Assembly (NCBI GenBank): GCA_937896275.1
Contig: CALBMW010000633.1
Coordinates: 1-7,685 of the forward strand
Length of the DNA stretch: 7,685 nt
Direction: 5' to 3'
Source of the DNA: an uncultured Myxococcales bacterium
Lineage (GTDB): Bacteria; Myxococcota_A; Bradymonadia; UBA7976; UBA1532
In this document: piece after piece, positions 6,458 through 7,685 of the stretch
Position numbering within the stretch: position 1 is the stretch's first letter
How the letters are laid out: each line of letters begins with the position of its first letter
Translations under genes and position numbers: made by a program
Notes under the pieces: generated by a model
What the model saw: only the letters and a program-made list of their open reading frames with translations
Databases searched by the model: none
What the model was told of the DNA's origin: nothing

Positions 6458-6486
6458 TGGAATGCGGGGCCGCGCGCGGCTACCAT
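6458..6486 (+). promoter_or_regulatory. Weak candidate sigma-70 type promoter for the glycosyltransferase
   Basis: TGGAAT (6458-6463, 3 of 6 to TTGACA) is followed after 17 nt by TACCAT (6481-6486, 4 of 6 to TATAAT). Spacing is ideal, and a start near 6493 would leave a leader of about 30 nt containing the GGAGG site. The hexamer matches are poor, so this is only a candidate. Confidence 0.25.
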
Positions 6487-6509
6487 CGCGCCGACTCCAA
6501 CCGGTCGAC

Positions 6510-6514
6510 GGAGG
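6510..6514 (+). promoter_or_regulatory. Ribosome binding site of the glycosyltransferase gene
   Basis: GGAGG lies 8 nt before the GTG at 6523 and supports that non-ATG start. Confidence 0.75.
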
Positions 6515-6522
6515 CCCCCGCG

Positions 6523-7685
6523 GTGACGTTCTGGCTGTCGGTGGCGGGCCTCGCGCTGTTGATCCTCGCGTGGCTCTCGTCCCTGGTGAAGATGCTGCGC
6601 GGCGCCGATCAGCCGCCCGAGTTCACGTTGTCGGGCGACGCGCCGCCCGATCCCCTGCCCGACCCCGCGCCGTCCCTGTCCATCGTCATCCCGGCGCGCA
6701 ACGAGGCATCCAACATCGAGCGCTGCGTGCGCTCGGCCCTGGCCTTGGACTGGCCCGGGCGGTTGCAGGTCGTGGTGGTCGACGACCGCTCCGCCGACGG
6801 CACCGGCGAGATCCTGGAGAGGCTGGCGGCCGCCGACGCCCGCGTGGTCCTCGTGGCCGGCGCCGATCCGCCGTCCGGCTGGCTGGGCAAGCCGCACGCC
6901 CTGCACCTCGCGCAGCAGCACGCGGACGGCGACTGGCTGTGGTTCGTCGACGCCGACGTCACCCTCGATCCGAGCGGCGGCCGCCGCCTCGTCGGGCGCG
7001 CGCACGCCCAGGGCGCCGGCATGGCCAGCGGCCTCGGACGCCTGGTGGTCGAGTCCTTCTGGGAGCGTGTGGTGCAGACCCGCATCGGCGCGGTCATCGC
7101 CGGGGGCAACCCCCTGCACGAGGTGAACGATCCCGAGCACGAGCGCGCCCTCGCCAACGGGCAGTGCCTGCTCTTTCGACGCGCGGCCTATGACGCGCTC
7201 GGCGGCCACGAGGCCATCCGCGGCAGCGTCCTCGACGACGTCGACTTCGCGAAGCGCGCCAAGGCCGAGAAGGTGCCCTATCGCCTCTATTACGCCCCGA
7301 GCGTCTTCGCCTGCCGCATGTACACCGGCTTCGGTGAGATCTGGCAGGGCTGGACCAAGAACCTCTTCCCCGCGCTCTCCTACAGTTGGATCGCGACGAT
7401 CATCGTGACGCTGCTGCTCTTCGCGTCGAGCCTGCTGCCCTTCGTGCTGCTCGCCAAGAACCTCGCGCTCTGGGCTGCCGGCGGCGCGCCCGAGCCGGTC
7501 TTCATCGGGCTCGAGGTGGTCGCCGTGTCGCTCATCCTCGCCGTCGACGCCCTGGGCCACCGCCACCACGGCTACAAGTGGGGTCTGTTCTGGACCTTCC
7601 CGCTGGGTATGGCGGTGGTGTTGCTGCTCTTCTGGCACAGCGCCTGGCGCATCGGCAGCGGGCGCGGCGCGGTCTGGAAGGGCCG
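6523..7685 (+). CDS. Membrane-bound family 2 glycosyltransferase (HpnB/CrtQ-like), 3' end cut by the window
   Basis: The open frame runs from GTG 6523 to the right edge (387 complete codons, no stop). The enzyme should move a sugar from a nucleotide-sugar donor to a lipid-like acceptor at the cytoplasmic membrane face. Residues 3-22 form an N-terminal membrane helix. The GT-A core shows SIVIPARNEASNI (53-65), VVVVDDRSADGT (83-94), GWLGKPHAL (119-127), the DAD metal-binding motif (143-145), ANGQCLLFRR (211-220), the likely catalytic LDDVDF (237-242), and QGWTKNLF (275-282) where processive enzymes have QxxRW. Three C-terminal membrane helices follow (about 289-310, 326-343, 354-371). The GWxGK motif and this layout recall hopanoid-associated HpnB and carotenoid-glycosylating CrtQ-like enzymes, but the substrate cannot be told. 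The final WKGR resembles the extreme C-terminus of relatives, so few residues are probably missing. It is divergent from the lipoprotein operon. Confidence 0.91.
   Translation, partial: MTFWLSVAGLALLILAWLSSLVKMLRGADQPPEFTLSGDAPPDPLPDPAPSLSIVIPARNEASNIERCVRSALALDWPGRLQVVVVDDRSADGTGEILERLAAADARVVLVAGADPPSGWLGKPHALHLAQQHADGDWLWFVDADVTLDPSGGRRLVGRAHAQGAGMASGLGRLVVESFWERVVQTRIGAVIAGGNPLHEVNDPEHERALANGQCLLFRRAAYDALGGHEAIRGSVLDDVDFAKRAKAEKVPYRLYYAPSVFACRMYTGFGEIWQGWTKNLFPALSYSWIATIIVTLLLFASSLLPFVLLAKNLALWAAGGAPEPVFIGLEVVAVSLILAVDALGHRHHGYKWGLFWTFPLGMAVVLLLFWHSAWRIGSGRGAVWKG

Noticed and set aside
6304..7638. A 444-codon open frame on the minus strand opposite the glycosyltransferase
   Set aside because: Its translation is an Asp/Glu/Arg/His/Gln-rich string without domain motifs, while the plus strand holds a full set of family 2 glycosyltransferase motifs with a good ribosome site. 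It is an antisense shadow of GC-rich coding DNA.

Overview
The window is very GC-rich (about 70% by eye, with almost all codon third positions G or C). It carries a lipoprotein with a Gly-rich linker and many Asp-rich, Cys-bracketed repeats. That combination suggests a myxobacterium-like organism (Myxococcota or a related former deltaproteobacterial line), but the assignment rests on protein style and base composition only.

Layout from left to right. A probable minus-strand membrane-protein gene enters from the left edge (N-terminus only). It is divergent from a plus-strand class I SAM-dependent methyltransferase with an N-terminal four-Cys zinc-ribbon-like motif and a C-terminal hydrophobic segment (221-1216). 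This gene converges on, and overlaps by 29 bp, a minus-strand protein with a left-handed beta-helix (hexapeptide-repeat) domain (1188-2384). Ten bases upstream of that gene is the dominant feature: a minus-strand gene of about 1,293 codons (2395-6276) for a giant outer-surface lipoprotein. A divergent intergenic region of about 246 bp follows. Then comes a plus-strand membrane-bound family 2 glycosyltransferase (6523 to the right edge), which runs out of the window within what looks like its last few codons.

The lipoprotein has a lipobox (LAAC), a Gly-rich linker with four VPGQGG repeats, and 17 Asp-rich units in blocks of 6, 2 and 9. Each unit has two cysteines 19-20 residues apart bracketing a DxDxDG calcium-loop-like motif. 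Each block ends in a four-Cys beta-sandwich-like domain resembling bacterial pre-peptidase C-terminal (PPC) domains. The third of these domains appears to be split by an insert of about 210 residues.

The lipoprotein and the beta-helix protein very likely form a two-gene operon (10 nt gap). The methyltransferase, beta-helix protein and glycosyltransferase are all types common in envelope glycan or glycolipid synthesis, so a cell-surface theme is plausible; no pathway can be named from this window. I see no RNA genes, CRISPR array, insertion sequence or convincing intrinsic terminator. Apart from the genes listed, no gene-free stretch exceeds 300 bases.
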